From positions 1-64,000 of the forward strand of contig JABLUY010000069.1 of the NCBI GenBank assembly GCA_013306675.1: 64,000 nt of DNA. The letters run 5' to 3'. This document shows positions 31,301 through 40,203 of this stretch, one piece after another. The position numbers were made by a program, and so were the translations under genes. The notes under the pieces are model-generated. The model was not told the origin of the DNA. It made no database searches and saw nothing but the letters and a program-made list of their open reading frames with translations. Source of the stretch: Thraustochytrium sp. TN22. Its lineage: Eukaryota; Sar; Bigyra; Thraustochytrida; Thraustochytriidae. Numbering within the stretch: the first letter of the stretch is position 1; every line of letters begins with the position of its first letter.

Positions 31301-33791
31301 CTTCCAGGCGAGCCCGGCGGCCTTTGGCACTGCGCCCGATGACCTCCGCCGGCCAGACCCAATCGTGATGCTGGTGGGTGCTGCCGGCACGGGCAAGCGC
31401 ACGAGCGCGGCATTCTTGGCCGAGTCCTTCTCGCTGCGGCACGTCTCGCGGCAGGATCTCGAGGTCTTCGTGACGGCGCGTCGCGCGATGCGCGCCGTCA
31501 TTGAGGAAGGAGTGGCTCATGCCATGGCCAGCCTTGAGGCCGCTGCTGCCGCGGCCCTTGCTGCTTCTGCCGCTGCCGCTGCCGCTGCGGATGGTGATGC
31601 TGCTGCGAGCCAGGAGGCCAAGTCTCAGGATGGCGAGGCCGCCGCAGAGGAGGAAGACGCCACAGCACTAGAAGCCAAGGAGGATGAAGTGGACCCTGTG
31701 GATGAGGAGGCCCTCGCTCAGCAGCGCGCGGAACTGGATGCGGCGCTCGACGCCGAAAACCGGTATCGGTTCCTGGCGGACTCCATGCGCTCGGGAGCGT
31801 GCATTTTGGACGACGTAGTTGATAGCGTGGAGCAGCTTCACCGGCTCGCGGAGGAGGGTCTTGTTCCTACGACCGTGCTGCGCTTTGTTGCTGACGCCGA
31901 GATTGCGGTCCAGCGCACCATGGACGCGACATTCCGCTGGTCACCGCCGCCGCCCAAGGCTGCCCGTTCGAGCAAGGAGGGCGACGACGGCGAGGGTGGC
32001 GAGGAGGAAGTGGAGGAAGAGCCCGCTGTGGATGAGCCCGAGGTCCCAGAGGAGGAACTCCGCGAGGCGGCGCGGGCCGCCTGGGAAGAGGGCGTGCGTG
32101 CGCGCTTCGCCGCGGCCGAGGAGGCGGGAGGGGCCATCATGCAGGCGCTCGTTGAGATGGGCGTGGACTGTCACGACGGCGTCGACATGAACGGGCGTTT
32201 TGGGTTGCGGCCCGCGCTGCGTCTGGTGCGTGCCAAGGTGGCGCCCCATACGCGGCAGTCCGGCGCAGCGCTCGACGCGCACCGGCCCGTCACGGTCTCG
32301 ATGGGCCTAGCGGGCGCCATGCGCCGCGAGGGCCTCATCCTGAGCGCGCCGCTGGGTAGCCGGTGCCCAGTAGAGTCCATGGACCTGGGGTTTAGCTGCA
32401 GAAGCTTCTACTGTGCCGCCGCGACCGAGGCGGGGAACGTGCCGCGCCCAGTTGTCGTCGACGGCATGGTCTTCACGCCAGGGAGTGCCGCACGCTTCAA
32501 ACGCTTCGCGCGCGAGCCGTCAACCTTTGTGCGCGTCGCGTGCGCTGCAGGCGCCACGCCAACGGCGCGCCGGCAGGTTCGCTGCTGCGTGGTGGGCGGG
32601 GCGCAGGGCCGCTCCAGCGCCGTGGCGCGTGCTGTGGAGATGAGCGTGGGACTCGTCCGCGTCTCGGCACGAGAGGCGGTGGCGTACGTGCGCGAGCGCA
32701 GCGCAGACCCCGACGCAGGGACGATTTCGGCCCTCGCGGCGCGCCTGGAGGCCCGAGGCGATGCCTGCGCCGAGACCGTAGCCATGTGCGTTGCGGCGCG
32801 CTGCAGGGCACCGGACGCTTCCCTGCGCGGCTTCGTGCTGGACCAATTCCCGTTGTCTGTGGCGGACGCGGAGCGCCTCCACCACGCCGGTCTGTTGCCA
32901 GACGTCATGGTGCACTGCGGCGCACTGGACGGCCCGGGCCTTCAGGAGCTCACCGACCTGGAGCGCTGGGCCAGCAGTTGGCGGTCCATCTCCCAGGTAC
33001 ACGTGGGGTCCGCCATGTCGGCCTGGACCGCCGCGGAAGCGGCCTTGCGCGCCATTGCGGCGGGGCGAGCTGCGGGCCAGGTGATCGCGCCCTCGGCGAC
33101 GGGATCTCCGGCGTCCTCTCCCAAGGTCGTGTTGCTGGATGCGCTCGCTGCGTTGGGCGCGCGTGTGAGCGGAAGCTCGTTCCCGGCACAAGACTACTGC
33201 CTGGTCAGCTACGTGGAGCAGGCGCCTGGGGCGCCGCTGCGGCGGGGAGACCCGTGCGTGGTGGTCCAGTACGCCGGGTCGCTCTTTGCGCTTCGCGGCG
33301 CGGAGGCTGCGCAGCGCTTCGCGTTGTCGCCAACTCGCTTCTACGAGCGCCTTGCGGACCTGCAGGCCGAGATCCGAGCTTTGCCGCTGAGTCCGTCGGC
33401 TCTCCTCGCCCAGGGCGATCGGATTGGTTACCTGGAGCAGACGCTGGCGCCGATGCTGCGTAGCGCGCTGGAGCAGTGCGGAATTCACCGACTCAAGCAC
33501 CCTTCGTTGACAGTGGACGAGTCGTGCGCGAAGTTTTTAGCGCTCTGGTTGCGGGCCAAGAACCCCAAGGTGAGCGCGCTGGCGCACGCGCGGCGCGAGG
33601 AGCTTCTCGCGCAGTTTCTGCAGGAATGCGAGCTCTTCGACGAGATCTCCCACACGGCGGTGGGTGGGTCCGGGTTGCGGGCAGTGCGAAGCTGCCGCGA
33701 CGAGCTCGCGGCCAAGTCTGCGATGGTGGACAAGTTCGAGACCCTCCTGCAGCAGCCAGCAAGCATTCTCCTTGCGCGCTTTGCCATGTAA
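28356..33791 (+). CDS. AK9-like multi-domain adenylate kinase family protein (flagellar)
   Basis: An 1,811-residue protein in one exon, about the length of animal adenylate kinase 9, a nucleoside mono/diphosphate kinase linked to cilia and flagella. Kinase P-loops: VVVGLPRTGKTS near residue 322 and VMLVGAAGTGKRT near 1003-1014. A third copy, CVVGGAQGRSS, near 1410 lacks the Lys and is probably not catalytic. Between and after them is a repeated Cys-containing module: ACPVTG (about 681), YCPVTF (945), RCPVES (1336) and YCLVSY (1613). Each is followed by an aromatic-rich stretch and a P-x-x-F end, as in AK9 and CFAP206. Long acidic coiled-coil linkers separate the domains. The C-terminus (LTVDESCAKFLALWLRAKNPK) fits the AK9 tail. 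Nucleotide specificity is unknown. Confidence 0.78.
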   Translation: MDEELERARREIAGDVAVQRGVDGLWALLEKHGTGLVSRGEADRLVQRIAKTLIAGCTGDQARLVAKHTCEALDEIDKDSFQIWLLGLAHLYCETLDPREYAAFLAGLKLRIVNASVGFPDGKTARLVPSTVPAPWESAEAFWAAQLAVGLGSSLPLSSKSQGVVKRGAPTADVVVLKAATEEDAALLEDAAQLGAALPLRTQGLVEDLDHVLAMAGPPSAGEVAPKVPCSLWSAHHAAQANGATSLAAALLLRHIATFGEVSAKLNLAATNALQALAVDEDEDVAVDGVPLPLSLDAPAPPTLTHAPAVAAGLGAAAPRLVVVGLPRTGKTSVAKAVSARAGLRYLRADKTCAHELEEAAAATGGFVLDIGGSLDAGVAAALSVASGESPATVLHLDLDRADAKERLLSLRKHEATRKVFTGAQWRALQAEEERRAAEEAERAERERQRRERAAAEGEETEEDVDAGEGDAAEDAAGDSEEETPTTVLVADLKPVYTEAEVEVLLAANEQVIANTIAGAGNVFLSVDASQPLAEVMQQAWDRVSDTCGGLEEDSSSLAYNVPRGLMWQPPLPPPPREDTDAGDKEEDAEAQANEGEDASEEKGEEKEEELERPEEKEEEEPPESAEEEHELRMQLLYKVTAEYVDIPEASADNEEAPEPGAPEVSPARAGFRRLSPWGFACPVTGEEGRARYAVLWRGHLYFCASKPATRAFLANPASFGLRPPAHAGRVLVVAADAELAQQTASDLAEARGWEDKTQTLGPWYELKAETEEEEAKQASDEEDGEAPPRPENPVTVALQNNRWLLAMGAAASGPNQALEALRAAEREPRMVVFVRPTPLPAVAAEAADAGDDAGAAAPDAEAAETTEEEKKEEEAKMREPEVDPQEQAWADLCASQGVKLVVLTQGEELAEPMASIASSLEGTFAAQAIEDGSFKEMLGWSGAYCPVTFIRQHRLVPGKSDLIAYFERGFFQFASASALEAFQASPAAFGTAPDDLRRPDPIVMLVGAAGTGKRTSAAFLAESFSLRHVSRQDLEVFVTARRAMRAVIEEGVAHAMASLEAAAAAALAASAAAAAAADGDAAASQEAKSQDGEAAAEEEDATALEAKEDEVDPVDEEALAQQRAELDAALDAENRYRFLADSMRSGACILDDVVDSVEQLHRLAEEGLVPTTVLRFVADAEIAVQRTMDATFRWSPPPPKAARSSKEGDDGEGGEEEVEEEPAVDEPEVPEEELREAARAAWEEGVRARFAAAEEAGGAIMQALVEMGVDCHDGVDMNGRFGLRPALRLVRAKVAPHTRQSGAALDAHRPVTVSMGLAGAMRREGLILSAPLGSRCPVESMDLGFSCRSFYCAAATEAGNVPRPVVVDGMVFTPGSAARFKRFAREPSTFVRVACAAGATPTARRQVRCCVVGGAQGRSSAVARAVEMSVGLVRVSAREAVAYVRERSADPDAGTISALAARLEARGDACAETVAMCVAARCRAPDASLRGFVLDQFPLSVADAERLHHAGLLPDVMVHCGALDGPGLQELTDLERWASSWRSISQVHVGSAMSAWTAAEAALRAIAAGRAAGQVIAPSATGSPASSPKVVLLDALAALGARVSGSSFPAQDYCLVSYVEQAPGAPLRRGDPCVVVQYAGSLFALRGAEAAQRFALSPTRFYERLADLQAEIRALPLSPSALLAQGDRIGYLEQTLAPMLRSALEQCGIHRLKHPSLTVDESCAKFLALWLRAKNPKVSALAHARREELLAQFLQECELFDEISHTAVGGSGLRAVRSCRDELAAKSAMVDKFETLLQQPASILLARFAM

Positions 33792-33837
33792 ATGTACTCG
33801 ATCTAGTCGTGGGTTGTGAATTCGGATCTCCGAAATG

Positions 33838-33883
33838 CAGGCAGGCAGGCAGGCAGGCAGGCAGGCAAGCAGGCAGGCAGGCA
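33838..33883. repeat. GGCA tetranucleotide microsatellite
   Basis: About eleven GGCA units with one AGCA variant, in the 180-base gap between the convergent 3' ends of the AK9-like and Tudor-ankyrin genes. Confidence 0.95.
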
Positions 33884-33971
33884 AAGCCTGGAAACCTAAG
33901 CTTAGCTCTCTTGTAGTAGCAAATGCAAGCAAACTTAGCACACACAAAGAGCTCCACAGAATCCGTGTCCA

Positions 33972-36900
33972 TCATTTTTGATTGAGAAGATGAGGCAAGA
34001 CAGCGCCCTGCTCGACAAGGGCGAGCGAAACCTGCGTGTCGCCCTGCTGAATGGCAACATCGAGCGCAGAGGCGCCATCGCGATCGGCATGGTGCATGTC
34101 GGCACCGGCCGCTGCCAGGATGCGAATGGCGTCGACATTACTGGCGACGCAGGCCCAGGCGAGCGGCGTGCGGCCGATGGCATCGACAACATTGACGTGG
34201 GCACCATGCTCGATAAGAAGGGCGACGGCCTCGTTCTGGCCGGACGCGCAGGCGAGGTGCAGGAGCGAGGCTCCTTGCGGCGTGTCGACGTTGACGTTGG
34301 CGCTTTTCTCTTGCAAAAGGCGCTTGAGGAGCTCCACGTTGCCGGTGCGAAGCGCCGTCATGAGTGCGTTGGTGCGTGTGTACTTGGCGCCCGAGAGCGC
34401 GTTGACATCGGCGCCCGCGGCGAGAAGCGCCTCGACGAGCTCAAGCTGGCCCTGCTCGCAGGCCGAGACGAGAAGGCTGTGAGAGGTGGCCTCGTCGCGC
34501 AGCTCGTTGATGTCGAGGTGCGCCTTGGTAATCATGAGGCCCACAAGCGCGGTACGCTTTTGCGAGAGCGCCGCAAGGATTGGCTTGCGCGGAAGACGCG
34601 TCGCCTCCTGCGGGTGCTGCTGGGGGTGGTGATGCGCGGCACCGTTGGCGGTCGGGGCGCTGGTCGCCTGCTTTGTCTTTGTCTTGGGGTCGGGCTGCAA
34701 CGGGAGCTCCATGTTGGGGTCGGCGCCGATCTTGAGCAAGGTCTCGACCAGGCCCTCGTCGACGTCGTCGGCGTAACAAAGATCGAGCAGAACGTGCGTG
34801 GCCAGCTCGCGCTTGTGGTGGTCGGAGGCGTCCGGGCCGCCAAGTACCTGCTCGAGCAGGGCTGGCTTGCCCTTGAACAGCTTGGCGACGAAGCCAGGCC
34901 CAGAGGAGAAGACCTCGGGCGCGAGCTTGGCGCCCGCCGCGATGAGCGCCTCGACCTCTTCCTCGTGGCCGAGCTCGCAGGCTAGCAGGAGGGGCGCGCC
35001 GACCTGCGGGTCTGCCTTGCAGTCGTTGAGAAGCACCTTGATAAGAGGTACGTTCTTGGAGCGCACACAGGCGCGCAGCGGCGTCTCACCGTTGTGCAGC
35101 ACATTCGGATCCGCGCCTGCGCGGAAGAGCTGTAGCATGGCGGCCCGCACCTGGAGGCGGATGCGCTTCTCGGTGAGCGAGCAGAGGAAGGTGAGCGGCG
35201 GATCCTCCTCGGGCGTGTGGCCCGCGTTGAGGTCAATGAGCTTGAGACGGCGCATGGCAGCCACGATACGGTAGAGAATCTTGACGTCCGAGAAGGCGCG
35301 CGTGACAATAAAGAAGAAGAGCAAAAAGCGGACTGGCGAGCGCAGGCCCCAGGTCTCTGCGTACGAGGCCCACTGGTCGCTGAGCTTACAGTCCCAGTGG
35401 GCCTCCGAGAGCGCGCCGCCAGTCTTCTTGAGCTCCATGTCCATGAGGCGCATCGCCATGGGAATGTTGCCGCGACCCATGGCCTGCAGCAGCGGCGTGC
35501 CCTCCGCCACGGCGCTGAAGCGGTCGTCGCGCACAGCCATGTGGCCCGAGGAGGCCGTCACCTTGCGGTCAAGGCTGAAGCCGAAGGGCTTAGAGGCAGC
35601 GAGCGTCTCGAGGACCATCTGGTCGAGGCGGTCCAACTTGCCCTCGGCGTTGAGCTTGAGCAAGTGCTCCACGCTGAAGCGGAAGAGGTCGTCGCGGGTC
35701 TCCTCGGAGAGCGTCAGGTCTGTCACGCGTGCGGCCTTGTCCAAGACGCTGTGCAGGAGGATCGGGTTTTTGAGGTCATCCACAGCGCATTTGAAGAGGC
35801 GCGTAAGAGACTCCTCGGAGAAGGGCAGGTCGAACTCGTCTGAGAGCAGCAGGCGGATCATGTCGGCGCGACCCTGCGGCGCGGTCCTGGTGAGCACGAC
35901 ATCGAAAATGTCGCGATCCTCGACCAGCTTGATCTTGCGGAGGTCGGCGCCAGCGCGCAGCAGCTTCTCCACGCTGCCAGCGTCACCCTTGACGAAGCGA
36001 CGCTGCAAGAGCGGCGTGGACAGCCGCTCCTTGTACTCGACAACGATGCCAGCCTCAACCTCAAGTTCCCCCAGGGTGCCCTCCGCAGATGCCGGCACCA
36101 TGAGATACTCCTTCTTCTTCTTGGCGTCCTCGCCATCTTCCGCGGCGGTCTCCCGGAAGGCCACTACTTGGCCCTTGATCGGGCCCTTCTCCGGATGCGC
36201 CACGGGCACGTAGTCGACTCGCCAGCCGACAGCCTCGTCATCCTTATCGGGCGCTGCTGTCACCTTGCTGAGCGCAAGCTTGCGCTCCTCCTCGAGGCGC
36301 GCCGCCTTGTCCTCCGCCTCCGCCTTGGCCTTGGCAGCCGCCGCCGCCTCCTCCTCGGCCGCCTTGGCCTTGGCCTCGGCCTCAGCCTCGGCCTTCGCCT
36401 TGGCTGCGGCGGCAGCGGCCTCCTTCTCCGCCTCCTCGGCCTTGGCCTTCTCGGCGGCCTTGGCCGCCTCATCCGCCGCGCTCGGAGCCGTGGCGCCTGG
36501 CTTGTTTTCGGCGCCGCTCCCCCCTGCGGCGGCGGCGTCCTCGGACGCGTCCATGGCGGCCCTCTTGGCCTCGCGACGCTCCTTGCGCGCGCCCTCAGTA
36601 TCCCGCTTGGACTCTTTGCGCGCCTCCTCGACGGTCTCCTCCTCCTCCTCATCTGCCGCCACCGCCGCTGGAGAAGCCGTGGACGACTTGGTGTGGCTGG
36701 CCTTGGAGCGCGACCCGGACTTGCGGCGCTTCTTCGTGCGGGCCGCGTCCTCCTCGTCCTCGTCGCCATTTTCCGCACCCTCCGCCTCGTCCTCTTCGTG
36801 GTCCTCATCGTCCTCATCGTCGTCGTCGTCGTCGTCAGGAACGTCCTCCTCCGGGGACAGGTAGTAGACCTCCTTGATCTTCTCCCATGCGGCGTCGCCG

Positions 36901-37730
36901 TCATCGTAGGCGACCCGCACGCGAGGCTTGTGATCGTGCACCTTCTTCACGGTGCCGAAGAACCACTCCTTCTCGCCGTTCCAGTACACCTTGACGCGTT
37001 TGCCCACGAAGCGCTTGCGCAGCTCGCTCCGGCTGAGCCCCTCAATGCCGGCGCTGAGCACCTCGCTGCCGCGGCGCTTGCGCTTCTTCGAGGACGACGG
37101 CGCGCCATGGGCGGTGTCGGTGTCGGCATCGGCGTCCGCGTCCGCGTCCGCGTCGGCGTCCGCGTCGCCGGCCTGGTCCCCGGCGGCAGCTTCTTCGCGC
37201 ATCTTCTTGGTGAGCGGGCCGCCGTCGGACAGCTTCATGGGAGGCGTCCGAGGCCGCTTGCGCTTGCGCGGCTGGCCGTTTGGCTGGCCGCGCTCGTGCG
37301 CGAGCCAGCTTTCAAAGTCGAGGCCGTCCTCGTACTCCCAGGCGGAGTCGCCGTCGTCGTACTTGACGAGGTACTTTTTCCGCGCACGCGATGGGTCAAA
37401 CTTGATCACCTTGCCGTAATAGAACGCCTCCTCGCCGTCCCAGTACACGCCAACGCGCCTACCCACCGCCTCATGGCCCACGTACATGGGCGCGCGCGCA
37501 TGCTCCGCGGCCTCCACCGTGGCGCCGTCCCCAGCCGCCTGTGCGGCATCCTCCTGCTTTTGCTTCGGCGGGGGCGGCGGGGGCGGCGGGGGCGGGGGCG
37601 GCGGCGGCGGCGGCGACGGCGGCGGCGAGGCCTGCGCCTTGGCCTCCCCCGCCGCCGCCGCCGCCGCGCCGCCGCCGCTGCCGCCGCCGCTGCCGCCGCC
37701 GCCGCTGCCGTTGTCCTTCTCGCCCGCCAT
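33972..37730 (-). CDS. Two-Tudor, ankyrin-repeat protein
   Basis: A 1,252-residue protein. After a Gly/Ala/Pro-rich start come two Tudor-like barrels: VGRRVGVYWDGEEAFYYGKV...YLVKYDDGDSAWEY (about residues 80-140) and VGKRVKVYWNGEKEWFFGTV...VRVAYDDGDAAWEK (about 240-300). Such domains read methylated Lys/Arg on histones or other proteins. An acidic run with seven Asp, basic nuclear-localisation-like clusters (KKRRKSGSRSK) and a long Ala/Lys/Glu coiled coil follow. The C-terminal half has ankyrin repeats, for example GETPLRACVRSKNVPLIKVLL, LELVEALLAAGADVNAL and GRTPLAWACVASNVDAIRIL. It is probably a nuclear scaffold. The start at 37730 (GCCATGG) precedes the first conserved part; the open frame to 37940 upstream is noise. 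Confidence 0.8.
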   Translation of the reverse strand: MAGEKDNGSGGGGSGGGSGGGAAAAAAGEAKAQASPPPSPPPPPPPPPPPPPPPPKQKQEDAAQAAGDGATVEAAEHARAPMYVGHEAVGRRVGVYWDGEEAFYYGKVIKFDPSRARKKYLVKYDDGDSAWEYEDGLDFESWLAHERGQPNGQPRKRKRPRTPPMKLSDGGPLTKKMREEAAAGDQAGDADADADADADADADTDTAHGAPSSSKKRKRRGSEVLSAGIEGLSRSELRKRFVGKRVKVYWNGEKEWFFGTVKKVHDHKPRVRVAYDDGDAAWEKIKEVYYLSPEEDVPDDDDDDDEDDEDHEEDEAEGAENGDEDEEDAARTKKRRKSGSRSKASHTKSSTASPAAVAADEEEEETVEEARKESKRDTEGARKERREAKRAAMDASEDAAAAGGSGAENKPGATAPSAADEAAKAAEKAKAEEAEKEAAAAAAKAKAEAEAEAKAKAAEEEAAAAAKAKAEAEDKAARLEEERKLALSKVTAAPDKDDEAVGWRVDYVPVAHPEKGPIKGQVVAFRETAAEDGEDAKKKKEYLMVPASAEGTLGELEVEAGIVVEYKERLSTPLLQRRFVKGDAGSVEKLLRAGADLRKIKLVEDRDIFDVVLTRTAPQGRADMIRLLLSDEFDLPFSEESLTRLFKCAVDDLKNPILLHSVLDKAARVTDLTLSEETRDDLFRFSVEHLLKLNAEGKLDRLDQMVLETLAASKPFGFSLDRKVTASSGHMAVRDDRFSAVAEGTPLLQAMGRGNIPMAMRLMDMELKKTGGALSEAHWDCKLSDQWASYAETWGLRSPVRFLLFFFIVTRAFSDVKILYRIVAAMRRLKLIDLNAGHTPEEDPPLTFLCSLTEKRIRLQVRAAMLQLFRAGADPNVLHNGETPLRACVRSKNVPLIKVLLNDCKADPQVGAPLLLACELGHEEEVEALIAAGAKLAPEVFSSGPGFVAKLFKGKPALLEQVLGGPDASDHHKRELATHVLLDLCYADDVDEGLVETLLKIGADPNMELPLQPDPKTKTKQATSAPTANGAAHHHPQQHPQEATRLPRKPILAALSQKRTALVGLMITKAHLDINELRDEATSHSLLVSACEQGQLELVEALLAAGADVNALSGAKYTRTNALMTALRTGNVELLKRLLQEKSANVNVDTPQGASLLHLACASGQNEAVALLIEHGAHVNVVDAIGRTPLAWACVASNVDAIRILAAAGADMHHADRDGASALDVAIQQGDTQVSLALVEQGAVLPHLLNQK

Positions 37731-38376
37731 GGCCGCCCGCGCGGCGCCGCGCGCGCCGCCGGGCGCCGCCGAGCCGCGCGCCGCGCAGCACCGCCGCGCC
37801 GCGCGCCGCCGCGCCGCCGCCGCCGCGCGCGCGCGCGCGAGCGCTGCCGCGGGATGCAGGTCTGCGGCGCCTTCCGCGCTGCTCTCTCTGCTCAGCCGCG
37901 CCTGCCACGTGCAGCCGCGTTTGAAAATTATTAGCCACAAGCAGGCGCAGCGCGCGCGCCGCCCAACTGCCGCGCGGTACCGGATTCCGGGACGGTCCCG
38001 CGGGAAAAACCGCGGCGCGCTCGGGCTCCGTGCATCATCATCGTCAGCATGTCATGATCTTGAAGAATCATGACGCGGTCGAGGCCAGGCCAGGCGAGGA
38101 GCGCGGCGAGGACGCGGAGAACAGAGCACACGGCCGGGCGATGCGGCGAGGCCCGCTCGCGACCTGCTGGCCTCTGGGAGGAGGGCCGAGGCGTGCTGGA
38201 GGCTGGGGAGCGAGCTTGCAGTGGTCCTGGCGAGGAGACGTGGCGGTGAGGAGGCGCGGGGGCGGTGTCGTAGGCCTCGGAGAGCTGGGTTTTATTGAGG
38301 TACTAACTGGGAGCTACGTGGCTGTCTCTGCATGGGGCGTTCGCCGACTCGCAAAGGCATCGCGGCCGAGCTGGCT
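37731..38376. other. Intergenic region, Tudor-ankyrin start / flavoprotein 3' end
   Basis: No gene is seen. The first 130 bases are CG-only 5' leader. A near-perfect hairpin (GTCATGAT / ATCATGAC) lies at 38051-38074. Confidence 0.55.
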
Positions 38377-40203
38377 TCAAAAGGCGAAGGACTCGGTCAC
38401 GATGCGCGAGGGCGAGGGCGCGCCGCTGTCGGCCCAGAGACGCTGGAAGTCCTCCTCGAAGGGCGGCGGCCCGCAGAGGAAGAGCGCGGAGACAGGGCCG
38501 GCGTGATCAGCCATGGCGGCGCGGAGCGCATCGGCGTCGACGCGGCCGGCGCGGAAGTGCAACTTGGGGGGCGCCGAGGGCGGGACGGCGTCGGCGTCCG
38601 CTGCGGGGTCCGCCTGCGTGAGGTTGATGTGGATGTGAATGCTGGAACTCGCCAGCGCCTGCAGCTCGCGCAAAAAGATGGTCTCCTGGACCGTCGGTGC
38701 CGATAAAAAGACCGTGGCGGCGCCGCCCGACATGGCGACGCGACGCAGGATGGACATGACGGGCGTCACGCCGCTGCCGGCCGCCGCGAAGACGTACGAG
38801 GGTGGCAGCGGCGGCGGCGCTGCGGCGGCGGCGGCGGCGGCGGCGGCGGGGGCGGCGTTGCTGTCGCTGGACGCCTCCTCGACAGCGGCGGGAAGAACGA
38901 AGCTGCCCTCGACGCCGAGCAGACGGAAGCGCAGCGTGCGGAGCACGTTGAAGTCGTGGAGAAGCGGGGACGCCTGGCCGTCCGCCTTGTGCTTGACAGT
39001 AATTGCGAACTTCGCCTGGCTGGCCGGGCCACCGCCGGTGGCCGAGGGCGTGGACGAGAGCGTCCAGCAGCGCTGCAGCGTCTCGGTCCCCGTGTCAATC
39101 GCGAAGGTGCCGTACTGGCCCGGCTCGTAGTTGATGGGGCGCTGTGTCTGGAAGTAGAAGGTGGCCGCGCTCGGCGTCTGTTGCAGGACGCGCACGATGC
39201 GCACCGGGTCGCCCACATCGGCGGCTGACGCCGGGTTGTGCGGGGACGGCTGCACGGGGCCGGGCGCCACAAGTTCGAGCGCGTCCTCCAGCAGAAGCGC
39301 GGACAGCGGACGGAAAGTCACGACGCGCTCGGCGCCCGGGAGGTCACGATCCTTGTCAAAGGAGATATGCGCGGTGGCTTTGATCTGCAGGATCGAGCCT
39401 CGGCGAAAGTCGAGGAAGAGCAGGCCAACGCGCGGGTCGCGAATGATGTTGCCCAACGTGTTGAAGAAGTAGTTGCCGACGTAGTCCGGGTATCGCAGCG
39501 TCTGCGCGTCGACGGTCTTGACGAAGCCTGGCGGCCCGCCGCGGTGCGAGACGTCCACGCCGTCCTGTGCATTGCCGGACGCGATGAAAAAAGTGTCAGC
39601 GCCGCGCACGAGCTCGAGCACGTCTGCGAGCGCATCCCCCTCCAGCTCTCGCGTCGCCGAGGGCCGCAGCGACTGCGGCGACGAGTTTGTCGTCGTCGTC
39701 GTCGTCGTCGTCGTCGTTGCCGAGCTCGAAGCCTTGGGCACGAGCCTGCGGGCTTGGATATACTTGGGGCAATTCCCGTAGCTCTGCGCGACCTGCACGT
39801 GCGCGCGGCCCTCTTCGCACGTCTTCACGGTGCCGTTGATACGGTTGCGGCGACGCGTGTGCAGCTCAATGCCCAGGACGCCCACAGATCCGCCGCGGCG
39901 CAGGTTCTGCGCGGCCGGATCGCCCTCCACGATGCCGTCGAGCGCCAAGCTAAAGGCCGCCTCATCCTGCTCCGCGCGGAAGAGGTCGTCACCCGCGGCC
40001 TGCAGCGGCGACGCCCGTGGGTGGCCGTCCTCGTCCAGACTACCCACCACGAGCCAGGGCGCTTCCTCGAAGAACGGCACGTGCGCCGCGTGCATGGCGC
40101 CCTGCTTGATGTAGGCGCCGTTCTCTTCTCGCACGCGCTCCGCCTGCACCTCGCCCAGCACGCGCTCCTGCGCCGCCACTTCGCCCTCGTGCCACACGCT
40201 CAT
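38377..40203 (-). CDS. PNPOx-like / ferredoxin-NADP reductase fusion flavoprotein
   Basis: A 608-residue oxidoreductase. Residues 1 to about 300 are a pyridoxamine-phosphate-oxidase-like FMN split barrel (FFEEAPWLVVGSLDEDGHPRASPL, GNYFFNTLGNIIRDPRVGLLFLDF), interrupted by a Thr run (about ten Thr, coded by a CGT/GTC repeat near 39687-39717). About 325-608 is an FAD/NAD(P)H reductase module: YEPGQYGTFAID, RCWTLSSTPS for FAD, YVFAAAGSGVTPVMSILR for the nucleotide and ALFLCGPPPFEEDF near the end. Bacterial relatives usually carry a C-terminal 2Fe-2S ferredoxin domain; here the protein stops at SFAF just where it would begin. The electron acceptor is therefore unclear. The start is the ATG at 40201-40203. 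Confidence 0.85.
   Translation of the reverse strand: MSVWHEGEVAAQERVLGEVQAERVREENGAYIKQGAMHAAHVPFFEEAPWLVVGSLDEDGHPRASPLQAAGDDLFRAEQDEAAFSLALDGIVEGDPAAQNLRRGGSVGVLGIELHTRRRNRINGTVKTCEEGRAHVQVAQSYGNCPKYIQARRLVPKASSSATTTTTTTTTTNSSPQSLRPSATRELEGDALADVLELVRGADTFFIASGNAQDGVDVSHRGGPPGFVKTVDAQTLRYPDYVGNYFFNTLGNIIRDPRVGLLFLDFRRGSILQIKATAHISFDKDRDLPGAERVVTFRPLSALLLEDALELVAPGPVQPSPHNPASAADVGDPVRIVRVLQQTPSAATFYFQTQRPINYEPGQYGTFAIDTGTETLQRCWTLSSTPSATGGGPASQAKFAITVKHKADGQASPLLHDFNVLRTLRFRLLGVEGSFVLPAAVEEASSDSNAAPAAAAAAAAAAPPPLPPSYVFAAAGSGVTPVMSILRRVAMSGGAATVFLSAPTVQETIFLRELQALASSSIHIHINLTQADPAADADAVPPSAPPKLHFRAGRVDADALRAAMADHAGPVSALFLCGPPPFEEDFQRLWADSGAPSPSRIVTESFAF

Noticed and set aside
36168-37934. 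588-codon plus-strand frame opposite the Tudor-ankyrin gene
   Set aside because: A Leu/Arg/Val-rich antisense shadow of a GC-rich coding region. The minus strand carries the recognisable domains.
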